A DNA stretch of 29,040 nucleotides. It comes from an uncultured Clostridia bacterium. Its GTDB lineage: Bacteria > Bacillota > Clostridia > Christensenellales > Aristaeellaceae. The notes beneath the pieces are model-generated. The model ran no database searches and was not told where the DNA came from. It was given only the letters and a program-made list of their open reading frames with translations. The stretch spans positions 1 to 29,040 of the forward strand of contig CAMDVP010000009.1 of NCBI GenBank assembly GCA_945877525.1, read 5' to 3'. Positions 1 through 6,669 of this stretch are shown here, one piece after another. Made by a program: the position numbers and the translations under genes. The stretch's first letter is position 1, and every line of letters begins with the position of its first letter.

Positions 1-8
1 CGCGGGTT

Positions 9-80
9 GTCAGGGCAGCGCCCTGACCGGGAGTCCAGAGGGCAGCGCCCTCTGGTGGGGTCCAGGGGTGAAACTCCTGG
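9..80. repeat. Three tandem hairpins, probable dispersed palindromic repeat
   Basis: Three consecutive inverted repeats are seen. Positions 9-27 have arms GTCAGGGC/GCCCTGAC around AGC. Positions 35-55 have arms CCAGAGGGC/GCCCTCTGG around AGC. Positions 62-80 have arms CCAGGGGT/ACTCCTGG with one G-T pair. The first two share the GGGC-AGC-GCCC core, so they look like variants of one unit. They start just 4 nt after the stop of the minus-strand response regulator, so they could end its transcript, although no T-run is visible in the window. The window edge cuts the left side. That it is a genome-wide repeat family is inference. Confidence 0.6.
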
Positions 81-84
81 GCGC

Positions 85-837
85 TTATGAGAACATCTGC
101 TCCAGTTCTTCGTATTTCTCGTGGGTAATCAGCGCGTCGTGGTTTGTGCCGTTCAGGCGAACCACATACGTCCAGCGGCCGTAGGGCGTGATATTGCTGA
201 TCTGGTTCAGATTGATAATGTAGCTCTTGTGGCAGCGGAAGAACACCGCAGGGTCAAGCCGGGCCTCGGTTTCGCCCAGGGAATCGCCGGTCACATAGCG
301 TCCGCCTCCCGCGGTATAAATCACCGTAGAGCGCTCCTCCCGCTGCACCAGCAGAATATCGCTCATGTTAATGAAGGACACGCCCTCCTTGTGCCGCAGC
401 ATCAGCCGTCCGGTGGCTGGGCGGGGCTGGGCCTTGGGCAGCTCGGGCAGGGGCGCATCGTTCACATGGCCGATCCGGTCGCGGGCGCGCTCCAGCGTCT
501 GAATCACCCGATCCACCTTGAAGGGCTTGAGCAGATAGTCAAAGGCATACACCTCAAAGGCGTCCCCCATGTACTGGTCGTGGGCCGTAGCAAAAATCAT
601 CACGATGGAGGGATCCGTATCCTGGATCACCTTGGCGCACTCCACCCCCGTCTTGCCCGGCATTTCCACATCCAGAAACACCACCTGGGGCCGGAGATTT
701 TCCACCAGCGCCAACAGCTCGTCGCCATCCTTTGCCTCGCCCGCCAGGGTGAAGCCCTCCACTCGGGCAATCATGCGCCGCTCAATCAGCCGCATGCCCT
801 CGTCATCATCAGCGATGACCACCTTAATCGGATCCAT
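85..837 (-). CDS. LytTR-family response regulator
   Basis: This is a two-component response regulator of the AgrA/LytR type, which would bind DNA direct repeats through its LytTR domain after phosphorylation. The receiver domain covers about residues 4-120, with the acidic pocket D10-D12, phospho-acceptor D56 in FLDVEMPG, T84 and K104 in LLKPF. A Pro-rich linker follows, then a LytTR DNA-binding domain at about 145-248 containing the typical FFRCHKSYIINL stretch. The length of 250 aa is normal. The ATG at 837 lies inside the end of the upstream acetyltransferase gene (14-nt overlap) and has a GGAGGCGG Shine-Dalgarno, so the two are probably translationally coupled. No histidine kinase gene is adjacent on the visible side. 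A kinase could lie beyond the left edge. Confidence 0.9.
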   Translation of the reverse strand: MDPIKVVIADDDEGMRLIERRMIARVEGFTLAGEAKDGDELLALVENLRPQVVFLDVEMPGKTGVECAKVIQDTDPSIVMIFATAHDQYMGDAFEVYAFDYLLKPFKVDRVIQTLERARDRIGHVNDAPLPELPKAQPRPATGRLMLRHKEGVSFINMSDILLVQREERSTVIYTAGGGRYVTGDSLGETEARLDPAVFFRCHKSYIINLNQISNITPYGRWTYVVRLNGTNHDALITHEKYEELEQMFS

Positions 838-1603
838 GCCTGCCGCCTCCGTTTGCTTTGGTCAATAGCTTGTCCACGAAATACGCATCCCCCAGATTCA
901 CCGTCTGGAACTGCCCCTGCCAGAAGATCGCCCAGTTGTTGAACACGCAGGGCAGCGCCTTGGCCTTTTCGAGAGAGTCCACCTTAATCAGGTTTGCGGG
1001 CACCTGATGCTCGTCGCAGTAAGCGCGGATGCTCTCCACCTTCTGAAGAATGAAGGGGCACTGAACATCATAATACACGGTCAGCCGGGGATCGTCAATG
1101 GCCATGCGCCTGGCCCCGTCGGTAAAGCGCGGCTTGCGCCCGTCAAAGGACAGGGCCAGCAGCTCGTAGCCGTTGTCCGTGATATCTACCGTTTCAAAGC
1201 CGAATCGCTTTGCAAACGCCTGGTCGGACAGCCACGCCTTCTGCTTGGCCGAACCCAGCATGCACACGCCCGACTTGCCCCGCGCCCGGGCGTCCGCCAG
1301 GCAGTATTCCATCAGCTCCCTGCCATAGCCCTTGCCCTTGAACGCGCCGTCCACCCATAGGCAGTAGATGTAGAGAAAGCCGTCGCCCTCCACAGGCACC
1401 CAGGCCGTTTCCACCGGCGCGTATTCGATAAATACCACGCCCTTGGCGTTCAGCTTGCGGAACACATGCCCCTCCTGCAGCCGCTGCGCCAGCCATTCCC
1501 GCTTGGCCTCCACCCCAGGGTGGGGCTTTTTGCTGCGGATGATGCAGCACAGATGCTCGCTGGCAAGGTTGTCCGGGGTCAGATTGATCCATTCCTGTTC
1601 CAT
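824..1603 (-). CDS. GNAT acetyltransferase with C-terminal YoaP-like domain
   Basis: The protein has 259 aa. The N-terminal half is a GNAT acyl-CoA transferase fold. The acetyl-CoA pyrophosphate loop is seen at about residues 84-97 (VDGAFKGKGYGREL), followed by an ADARARGK helix and the AKRFGFE segment typical of GNAT motif B. The last 50 or so residues (VDSLEKAKALPCVFNNWAIFWQGQFQTV region) match the short YoaP-type domain often fused to GNAT enzymes. The acceptor substrate is unknown. The start ATG at 1603 is preceded by GGGAG. Its 3' end overlaps the LytTR regulator by 14 nt, so the two are likely made together. The family call is confident; the biological role is not known. Confidence 0.87.
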   Translation of the reverse strand: MEQEWINLTPDNLASEHLCCIIRSKKPHPGVEAKREWLAQRLQEGHVFRKLNAKGVVFIEYAPVETAWVPVEGDGFLYIYCLWVDGAFKGKGYGRELMEYCLADARARGKSGVCMLGSAKQKAWLSDQAFAKRFGFETVDITDNGYELLALSFDGRKPRFTDGARRMAIDDPRLTVYYDVQCPFILQKVESIRAYCDEHQVPANLIKVDSLEKAKALPCVFNNWAIFWQGQFQTVNLGDAYFVDKLLTKANGGGRHGSD

Positions 1604-1635
1604 TGCGCTCCCTGCCCTTCCTTATGTATGCTTTG

Positions 1636-2205
1636 TCACAGCATGGCCGAGTTCATGCACATGCGGGCCGCGGCTGTATCGCCTTCATCTGCTTCCGCAC
1701 GCCTTACGGCGTAGCGGATGTGGGGCATGTCCACCCCGCGGTAGTGCTTCGTCCAGACGTCGACGGGCTTCATGCCGTTTCGCATGGCCACCCGCTGCGA
1801 GGCACGGTTCGTGTCCCGGATAATGGAGCAAACCTCCTCCGCCCCCAGCTGCTCAAAGGCATAGCGCCTGCAGGCCCGGGCCGCCTCTGCGGCGTAGCCG
1901 CGCCCCCAGCAGTCCCGCCGGAACAGATAGCCAATCTCCAGCACCTGCTCCTCCTTCCAGGGTTGCATGCTCAGCCCGCACTGACCGATCACCTCGCCAC
2001 TTTCCTTCAGTTCCACTGCCCAAAGGCCGAAGCCATGCTCACGGTAGCGATTTTCCTGCCGCCGGATCCACTCGCAAACCTCTTCGTCCGTGAAGGCCCC
2101 CTCATAGGCGTACATGGTTTCCGCATCCTGCATGATGCGGCAGATCGCGCCATAATCCGCCATGGTCATTTCCCGCATGCGCAGCCGCTTTGTTTCGATC
2201 AGCAT
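1636..2205 (-). CDS. GNAT N-acetyltransferase, RimJ/RimL type
   Basis: This is an acetyl-CoA dependent N-acetyltransferase of the RimJ/RimL subgroup. Members acetylate ribosomal protein N-termini or small amines; the substrate here cannot be told. It begins with ETKRLRMREM, the usual first strand of the subgroup. It carries an EIGYLFRRDCWGRGYAAEA motif A for acetyl-CoA binding, then an IRDTNRASQRVAMRNGM motif B region. The frame is open for nine more codons upstream, but the internal ATG at 2205 is chosen because GGGGGAGG sits directly before it. The length of 189 aa fits the family. It lies 32 nt upstream of the GNAT-YoaP gene on the same strand, so a three-gene unit with the LytTR regulator is likely. 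Confidence 0.85.
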   Translation of the reverse strand: MLIETKRLRMREMTMADYGAICRIMQDAETMYAYEGAFTDEEVCEWIRRQENRYREHGFGLWAVELKESGEVIGQCGLSMQPWKEEQVLEIGYLFRRDCWGRGYAAEAARACRRYAFEQLGAEEVCSIIRDTNRASQRVAMRNGMKPVDVWTKHYRGVDMPHIRYAVRRAEADEGDTAAARMCMNSAML

Positions 2206-2240
2206 GACCTCGCCTCCCCCTGTATCTTCCAATTATTGAA

Positions 2241-2273
2241 GAAAGCGGAGAAGCCGTTGCCGTTCTTCTCCGC
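2241..2273 (-). terminator. Rho-independent terminator of the trmL-to-floA gene run
   Basis: A perfect 9-bp stem (GCGGAGAAG at 2245-2253 against CTTCTCCGC at 2265-2273) is followed on the minus strand by TTTCTTC. It lies 5 nt past the stop of the membrane-protein gene at 2279, as expected for a terminator. Confidence 0.75.
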
Positions 2274-2278
2274 CTGAT

Positions 2279-2758
2279 TTATGCCCGCTTGCGTCTTTCG
2301 CAGGGGCGCTGAAGCACCTCCTGCATGATGAACGCCTTCACCATGTTCTCCCCCGTCCATTCCAGGCGGATGCCGGGAGTTTCCACCGGCATGGGTACCA
2401 GCTGGGGTGCAGGACGTTCGCTCAGCTGCTCCTCATGGCAGGGATCAATGCCCTCGGTGCTTTCGGCATGCAGGCTGCCCTCATAGTCCTCCATGTGGGG
2501 TGACACCCGCACCCGGGTCTCCACCCGGGGCGCGATTTCCCGCCGCGCAGCGGGCGCCGCGGGCTTTTCCGGCGGCAGCATGCTTTCCTCCGCAGCAGGC
2601 GCCGGCTTTTGCGTGTCCTTGGGCTCAGCCTTCATTTCCGGCACGGCAGTTTGAATCTGCCGCGACTGCTCCTGGGCCTTTTTCTTCTTTTTTGCGTTCT
2701 TGGAAATGGCGGAGACGACGGCGATGATCACCAGCACGACTCCCAAAAAATCATCCAT
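2279..2758 (-). CDS. Small single-pass membrane protein downstream of floA
   Basis: I do not recognise a family. The 159-aa protein starts with a hydrophobic segment (about residues 3-18, FLGVVLVIIAVVSAIS), immediately followed by a strongly basic KNAKKKKKAQEQ stretch. That pattern predicts an N-terminal membrane anchor with the basic side in the cytoplasm. The middle is low-complexity, Pro/Ala/Glu rich and probably disordered. The last 30 residues (EWTGENMVKAFIMQEVLQRP) look like a short conserved helical tail, ending in RRKRA. It is the last gene of the run, 69 nt after floA and directly before a terminator. B. subtilis floA is also followed by a small gene (yqfB), but no similarity is claimed. 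A role with the floA membrane platform is inference from position. Confidence 0.75.
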   Translation of the reverse strand: MDDFLGVVLVIIAVVSAISKNAKKKKKAQEQSRQIQTAVPEMKAEPKDTQKPAPAAEESMLPPEKPAAPAARREIAPRVETRVRVSPHMEDYEGSLHAESTEGIDPCHEEQLSERPAPQLVPMPVETPGIRLEWTGENMVKAFIMQEVLQRPCERRKRA

Positions 2759-2827
2759 GGACGCATCCCCCTTTCCGCGGCCCCGCGGAGGGAGAGGGCG
2801 TGCATGCCCTCTCCCTGTCGCCTTGCA

Positions 2828-3829
2828 TTACTTTTTGTCGGTACCCGGCAGGGTCTGCTGGGGCGCAGAGGCCTTGGCGATGGAATCGCGCATGGTGGTG
2901 TCCGCGATGGTGTTCTGCATCTGATAGTAATCCATCACGCCCAGCTTGCCCTCGCGAAGGGCGGCAGCCATGGCCCGCGGCACCTCGGCCTCGGCCTCGA
3001 CCACCTTGGCGCGCATCTCCTGCACGGAGGCCTTCATTTCCTGCTCGTGAGCCACGGCCATGGCGCGGCGCTCCTCCGCCTTCGCCTGGGCAATGCGGCG
3101 GTCGGCCTCGGCCTGATCCATCATCAGCTGCGCGCCGATGTTGCGGCCCACGTCCACGTCGGCAATGTCAATGGACAGAATTTCATAGGCAGTACCCGCG
3201 TCCAGGCCCTTGCTCAGCACTGTGCGGCTGATCAGGTCGGGATTTTCCAGCACCTGCTTGTGGGTTTCGGCGGAGCCGACGGTGGTCACAATACCCTCGC
3301 CAACGCGGGCGATGACGGTTTCCTCACCGGCGCCGCCCACCAGACGTTCAATGTTGGTGCGCACGGTCACCCGCGCCTTGGCCCGCAGCTCGATGCCGTC
3401 CTTGGCGATGGCGGCCACCACGGGGGTTTCGATCACCTTGGGGGTAACGCTCATCTGCACGGCCTCGAACACATCGCGGCCCGCCAGGTCGATGGCGCAG
3501 GCCTTCTCAAAGGCCATGTCGATGTTGGCGCGCTGGGCGGCGATGAGGGCGTTGATCACGCGGTCCACGTTGCCGCCGGCCAGCAGGTGGGTTTCCAGCT
3601 TGCTGATGGTCAGGTCAAGGCCGGCCTTGTTGGCCTTGATGAGGGGATACACCAGGCGCTGGGGCTGAATGCGGCGCACCCGCATGCCCACCAGCGTACC
3701 GATGGAAATGTGCACGCCGCTGGCCAGGGCGCTGATCCACAGCCCGATGGGGAAGAACCGCAGGAACACCGCCAGCACAATCAGCGCCAGCACAACCACG
3801 AAAAGAATCCAGATGAACTCAGTTCCCAT
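2828..3829 (-). CDS. floA: FloA, flotillin-like membrane-microdomain scaffold
   Basis: Bacterial flotillin-like protein (YqfA/FloA family) that organises functional membrane microdomains. The 333 aa match the family's usual length of about 330. An N-terminal hydrophobic hairpin anchor (about 5-40) is followed by the conserved GVHISIGTLVGMRVRRI stretch. An SPFH domain runs to about 200. Next comes an Ala/Glu/Lys-rich coiled coil (about 230-290, with QAEADRRIAQAKAEERRAMA) and the family tail GKLGVMDYYQMQN. The gene lies 36 nt downstream of nfeD, the classic nfeD-floA pairing, in which NfeD is thought to assist the scaffold. The coding sequence appears intact and the identification is secure. 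Confidence 0.96.
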   Translation of the reverse strand: MGTEFIWILFVVVLALIVLAVFLRFFPIGLWISALASGVHISIGTLVGMRVRRIQPQRLVYPLIKANKAGLDLTISKLETHLLAGGNVDRVINALIAAQRANIDMAFEKACAIDLAGRDVFEAVQMSVTPKVIETPVVAAIAKDGIELRAKARVTVRTNIERLVGGAGEETVIARVGEGIVTTVGSAETHKQVLENPDLISRTVLSKGLDAGTAYEILSIDIADVDVGRNIGAQLMMDQAEADRRIAQAKAEERRAMAVAHEQEMKASVQEMRAKVVEAEAEVPRAMAAALREGKLGVMDYYQMQNTIADTTMRDSIAKASAPQQTLPGTDKK

Positions 3830-3865
3830 AAGCTACCTCCATATCACAACCGTTTTGCAACGGCG

Positions 3866-4333
3866 TTATGCAATGGTACGCACCAGAATCCTGCTACCCT
3901 CCACCCGGACAATCTGCACCCGGGTACCGGACTGGATGAACTCGCCCTCACTGACCACATTGAGCCGCACGCCGTCGAACTCGGCCATGCCCGTGGGCCG
4001 CAGCACTGTGGTGGTCACGCCCTCCTTGCCCAGGAACACGTCCAGATCCTCGGTGGAGCGGTAGCCGGCCTCGTTGCTCTCGGTGTCGTTGAGCACCATC
4101 TTGCTGCGGCTCAGCTTGCCGTTAGCCGCCGATCTCAGCGACATCGAAATGGCAATGGCCAGAATGGACAGGATAATCAGCGTCATGCCCAGGGCCGCCA
4201 CAGGGCCGTGGTTCATCCACGTCAGCACCACGGCCACCACCTCCAGGATGATGCCGGAAATGCCCGGCAGGCCGAAGCCCGGCATGAACGCCTCCAGCAC
4301 CATCAGACCGATGCCGATCAGGAAACAAATCAA
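3866..4333 (-). CDS. nfeD: NfeD family membrane protein, N-terminus uncertain
   Basis: Short-form NfeD, a partner of flotillin-like proteins. Three hydrophobic segments (starting ICFLIGIGLMVLEAFMPG, then IILEVVAVVLTWM and GMTLIILSILAIAISMSL) precede a soluble C-terminal NfeD OB-fold at about residues 90-155, with FLGKEGVTTTVLRPTGMAEFDGVRLNV. The start is odd. The first recognised start codon in frame is TTG at 4333, and it has no Shine-Dalgarno. No in-frame ATG or GTG exists between it and the upstream TGA at 4406-4408. The frame stays open and reads plausibly (KEFIAANLPIL) behind an AAAGGA motif, and an ATG at 4374 is out of frame. A non-canonical start or an indel is possible. The family call is secure from the C-terminal part. 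Confidence 0.85.
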   Translation of the reverse strand: MICFLIGIGLMVLEAFMPGFGLPGISGIILEVVAVVLTWMNHGPVAALGMTLIILSILAIAISMSLRSAANGKLSRSKMVLNDTESNEAGYRSTEDLDVFLGKEGVTTTVLRPTGMAEFDGVRLNVVSEGEFIQSGTRVQIVRVEGSRILVRTIA

Positions 4334-4405
4334 TATCGGCAGATTTGCCGCGATGAATTCCTTTGCCGCGCCATGGCCTTTGCACGAAAGATACAGTTTC
4401 GCGCC

Positions 4406-5011
4406 TCAGTTGACGCCGCCGTGCAGGGTCAACCACGCCCGCAGGCTGCGCAGGTCGTCCTGATAGACCTGCGTCAGGCTTCGGTTGTAGATGATGGACG
4501 CGGGATGATACAGCGGAAACAGCGGATAGCGTTCCTCCCGCCCCTGCACACGGACATTGGTTTCTGTTTCCTCGCCATGGAAGGCGCCCACCGTAGCCTG
4601 CGGTCCCATAAGCGCCTGCAGGGCAACATTCCCCAGGGTTACAATCAGTCCGGGCTGTACCAGCTGGATTTCTTCATATAAAAATGGCGTAAACAGAAGC
4701 AGCTCCTCCCGGTTGGGTGGGCGGTTGGACACGCTGCCACGGGCGCTGACCCGGGTGGGTCGCACCTTGACCACATTGGTGATGTAAATATCCTCCCGCC
4801 GCAGGGCAATCGCCTGCAGAAAGCCGTCCAGGTTCTTGCCCGCCTTGCCCACAAAGGGCCGGCCCTGCAAGGATTCCTGCTCGCCGGGGGCCTCGCCGAT
4901 GAGCATTACCGGCGGGTGGTCGCATTTTCCCTCGCCAAACACCAGGGGCTTTTCCTCCGCGGGCCACAGCGTATCAAAAAAGCTGCGGCACCGCCGCTTG
5001 AACTGCTCCAT
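4406..5011 (-). CDS. Uracil-DNA glycosylase superfamily protein without Fe-S cysteines
   Basis: Member of the UDG superfamily (COG1573 type), expected to remove uracil from DNA or to derive from such an enzyme. Motif 1 is GEAPG in MLIGEAPGEQESLQGRPFVG, and the catalytic-loop motif is HPA in YHPASIIYN. The cysteines that ligate the [4Fe-4S] cluster in family 4 are absent: the INVVKCRPP-type segment reads TNVVKVRPT here. It is thus a cluster-less paralogue of the neighbouring upstream gene. The ATG at 5011 is chosen over one 20 codons upstream because GGAGG lies 8 nt before it. The length of 201 aa is normal. It begins 31 nt after the stop of the other glycosylase gene, so they are probably co-expressed. 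Confidence 0.85.
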   Translation of the reverse strand: MEQFKRRCRSFFDTLWPAEEKPLVFGEGKCDHPPVMLIGEAPGEQESLQGRPFVGKAGKNLDGFLQAIALRREDIYITNVVKVRPTRVSARGSVSNRPPNREELLLFTPFLYEEIQLVQPGLIVTLGNVALQALMGPQATVGAFHGEETETNVRVQGREERYPLFPLYHPASIIYNRSLTQVYQDDLRSLRAWLTLHGGVN

Positions 5012-5042
5012 ATGCCATGCCTCCAAATGCCTGCAATCCACG

Positions 5043-5633
5043 CTATTCTTCCCTGCCGTACAAATCCTCATACAGCGACAGCTCCATCAGCCTGTCCCGC
5101 AGGGACTGCATGTCCTCCCATGCCTCGCGTTTCTTGGCCGGATCGCGCAAAAGCGCCGAAGGGTGATAGGTGGGCATCATCCACACGCCCTTGCGCTCGA
5201 ACCATCTGCCCCGGTCGCGGGTGATGCGGATGTCCGGGCCCAGGGTATGCCTGGCGGCGGTGGAGCCCAGGAGCACAATCACCTTCGGCCGCACCAAGGC
5301 AAACTGCATCCGCAGGTGCAGTTTGCAGGCCTCGGCCTCCGCCTCCTCGGGCACGCGGTTGTTCGGGGGACGGCATTTGACGATGTTACAAATATACACC
5401 CTGTCTCTGGGCAGGGAAATGGCTGCCAGCATCCTCGTCAGCAGCTGGCCTGCCGGGCCGACAAAGGCCAGCCCTTCCTCATCCTCCACCTGGCCTGGGC
5501 CCTCGCCGATGAGCATCAGCGGGGCCTGCCTGTCGCCCTGTCCGGGCACCTTGTGGTGGATGTTCCTGCACAGCGGGCACATTTCGCACGCCGCCACCTG
5601 CCTGTCGAATACCTCCCAGCTGATGTCCGCCAT
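5043..5633 (-). CDS. Family 4 uracil-DNA glycosylase with [4Fe-4S] site
   Basis: Base-excision repair enzyme that removes uracil produced by cytosine deamination. The four cluster cysteines are in place as C16-x2-C19 and C87-x15-C103, matching the family 4 C-x2-C...C-x14-17-C layout. Motif 1 is G43-EGPG and motif 3 is H157-P158-S159. The 196 aa are typical. It sits between a small membrane-protein gene and a second, cluster-less UDG homologue on the same strand. This is the better supported active enzyme of the pair. Confidence 0.93.
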   Translation of the reverse strand: MADISWEVFDRQVAACEMCPLCRNIHHKVPGQGDRQAPLMLIGEGPGQVEDEEGLAFVGPAGQLLTRMLAAISLPRDRVYICNIVKCRPPNNRVPEEAEAEACKLHLRMQFALVRPKVIVLLGSTAARHTLGPDIRITRDRGRWFERKGVWMMPTYHPSALLRDPAKKREAWEDMQSLRDRLMELSLYEDLYGREE

Positions 5634-5657
5634 GGAACGCGCCTCCCCGCATGATGG

Positions 5658-5981
5658 TTACATTTTCGTTTGCAAAAGCACGAAGGTCTGGCTGATATCC
5701 GCCTGCACCCAGGTGATCAGGCTGATGAGCAGCGCCACCAGCAGAAGAATCACCACCGTACCGGCAATCACGCTGAAAAAGTCTCCCACACCAGAAAGCA
5801 TTCGCCACTTGTTCCGGCGGGCTTCCTCGCGCTCCTCCTCGGTAAACAGGTCGGCGTCCTCCAGATCGTAGTAGCCGTCCTCCAGATCGTCATATCCATC
5901 CTGCGTGTCATCCTCGCGCTCCGTGTGGAACACAGGCTGATACTGCTCACCGGACTGCGGATCATTGTCAAAGTAAGGCAT
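5658..5981 (-). CDS. Small acidic protein with one C-terminal membrane segment
   Basis: Not recognised as a known family. The 107-aa product has an N-terminal acidic, Tyr/Asp-rich stretch with a near-repeat (DGYDDLEDGYYDLEDADL). A charged helix EEEREEARRNKW follows, then a hydrophobic membrane segment (about residues 72-95, VIAGTVVILLLVALLISLITWV). The charge pattern suggests the acidic part is cytoplasmic. The frame is open for 28 more codons upstream, but the ATG at 5981 is chosen because AAAGGAG lies just before it. It sits between trmL and the family 4 UDG gene, in the same direction. Confidence 0.75.
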   Translation of the reverse strand: MPYFDNDPQSGEQYQPVFHTEREDDTQDGYDDLEDGYYDLEDADLFTEEEREEARRNKWRMLSGVGDFFSVIAGTVVILLLVALLISLITWVQADISQTFVLLQTKM

Positions 5982-6034
5982 GCGCACACTCCTTTCCTGC
6001 CCACCAAACGAATGGACAGCTGAAAACCCTGCCA

Positions 6035-6553
6035 TCAGACGTAATCCAGCCAGGGCGCGTCGCACTCCTCCCGGCCCGTCAGCGCGCCCTGCGCCTGCAG
6101 CCCTGGAAAATCCAGCTGACGCAATCCCTCATAGAGCACCACCGCAACGGCGTTGGACAGGTTCAGGCTGCGGGCCTCAGACCGCATAGGAATGCGGATG
6201 CACCGGTCGTAGACCCGTTCCAGCAGATTTTCCGGAAGTCCGCGGGTTTCGCAGCCAAAGACAAGGAAGTCTCCATCCCGGTATTCCGCCTGATGGTAGC
6301 TTCTGGGCGCCTTGGTGCTGGCAAAATGCATGCGCGCACCAGGATGGGCGGACAAAAAGGCTTCCATGCCGGGGTAGGTTCTGTACTGCATCAAATGCCA
6401 GTAGTCCAGTCCGGCCCGCTTCAGGTACTTGTCCGCAAGGGAAAAGCCCAGGGGCTCCACCAGGTGGAGCATGGCGCCGGTGGCGGCGCAGGTGCGGGCT
6501 ATGTTCCCCGTGTTCTGCGGGATTTCCGGGTTCACCAGGACAATGTTCAGCAA
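6035..6553 (-). CDS. trmL: tRNA (cytidine(34)-2'-O)-methyltransferase, TrmL
   Basis: SPOUT-class methyltransferase that 2'-O-methylates the wobble nucleotide of certain tRNA-Leu species using S-adenosylmethionine. The family N-terminus LNIVLVNPEIPQNTGNIART is present. So are the knot motifs FGCETRGLPENLL and IPMRSEARSLNLSNAVAVVLYE that form the SAM pocket. The TTG at 6553 is preferred: GGGGAG lies 9 nt upstream and the product then starts MLNIVL as in known TrmL. The ATG at 6562 would add three residues but abuts the GGGGAG with no spacing. The length of 172 aa is close to the E. coli protein. It is the first gene of the minus-strand run. Confidence 0.92.
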   Translation of the reverse strand: MLNIVLVNPEIPQNTGNIARTCAATGAMLHLVEPLGFSLADKYLKRAGLDYWHLMQYRTYPGMEAFLSAHPGARMHFASTKAPRSYHQAEYRDGDFLVFGCETRGLPENLLERVYDRCIRIPMRSEARSLNLSNAVAVVLYEGLRQLDFPGLQAQGALTGREECDAPWLDYV

Positions 6554-6572
6554 AAGGATCATCTCCCCGATT

Positions 6573-6601
6573 ATTGTACCATTGTGCGCCGGAGCATGCA
6601 A
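6573..6601 (-). promoter_or_regulatory. SigA-type promoter of the trmL gene run
   Basis: On the minus strand TTGCAT (6596-6601) and TACAAT (6573-6578) are separated by 17 nt. The predicted start falls near 6564-6568, right at the GGGGAG Shine-Dalgarno, so the transcript would have almost no leader. The promoter is back to back with the one for the divergent YARHG gene. Confidence 0.65.
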
Positions 6602-6605
6602 GAGG

Positions 6606-6634
6606 TTGACGTGTGTCTTTCTTTTTGCTATATT
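6606..6634 (+). promoter_or_regulatory. SigA-type promoter of the YARHG-domain gene
   Basis: TTGACG (6606-6611) and TATATT (6629-6634) are 17 nt apart, 36 nt upstream of the chosen ATG. Its -35 box lies only 4 nt from the -35 box of the divergent trmL promoter. Confidence 0.7.
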
Positions 6635-6669
6635 GTTCCTATGAACCGGCAAAGGGGTGGATGACAACC

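Noticed and set aside
2609..4681. 690-codon plus-strand frame opposite floA and nfeD
   Set aside because: It spans several well supported minus-strand genes and their gaps, and its composition is His/Gly-rich, typical of shadows in GC-rich DNA.
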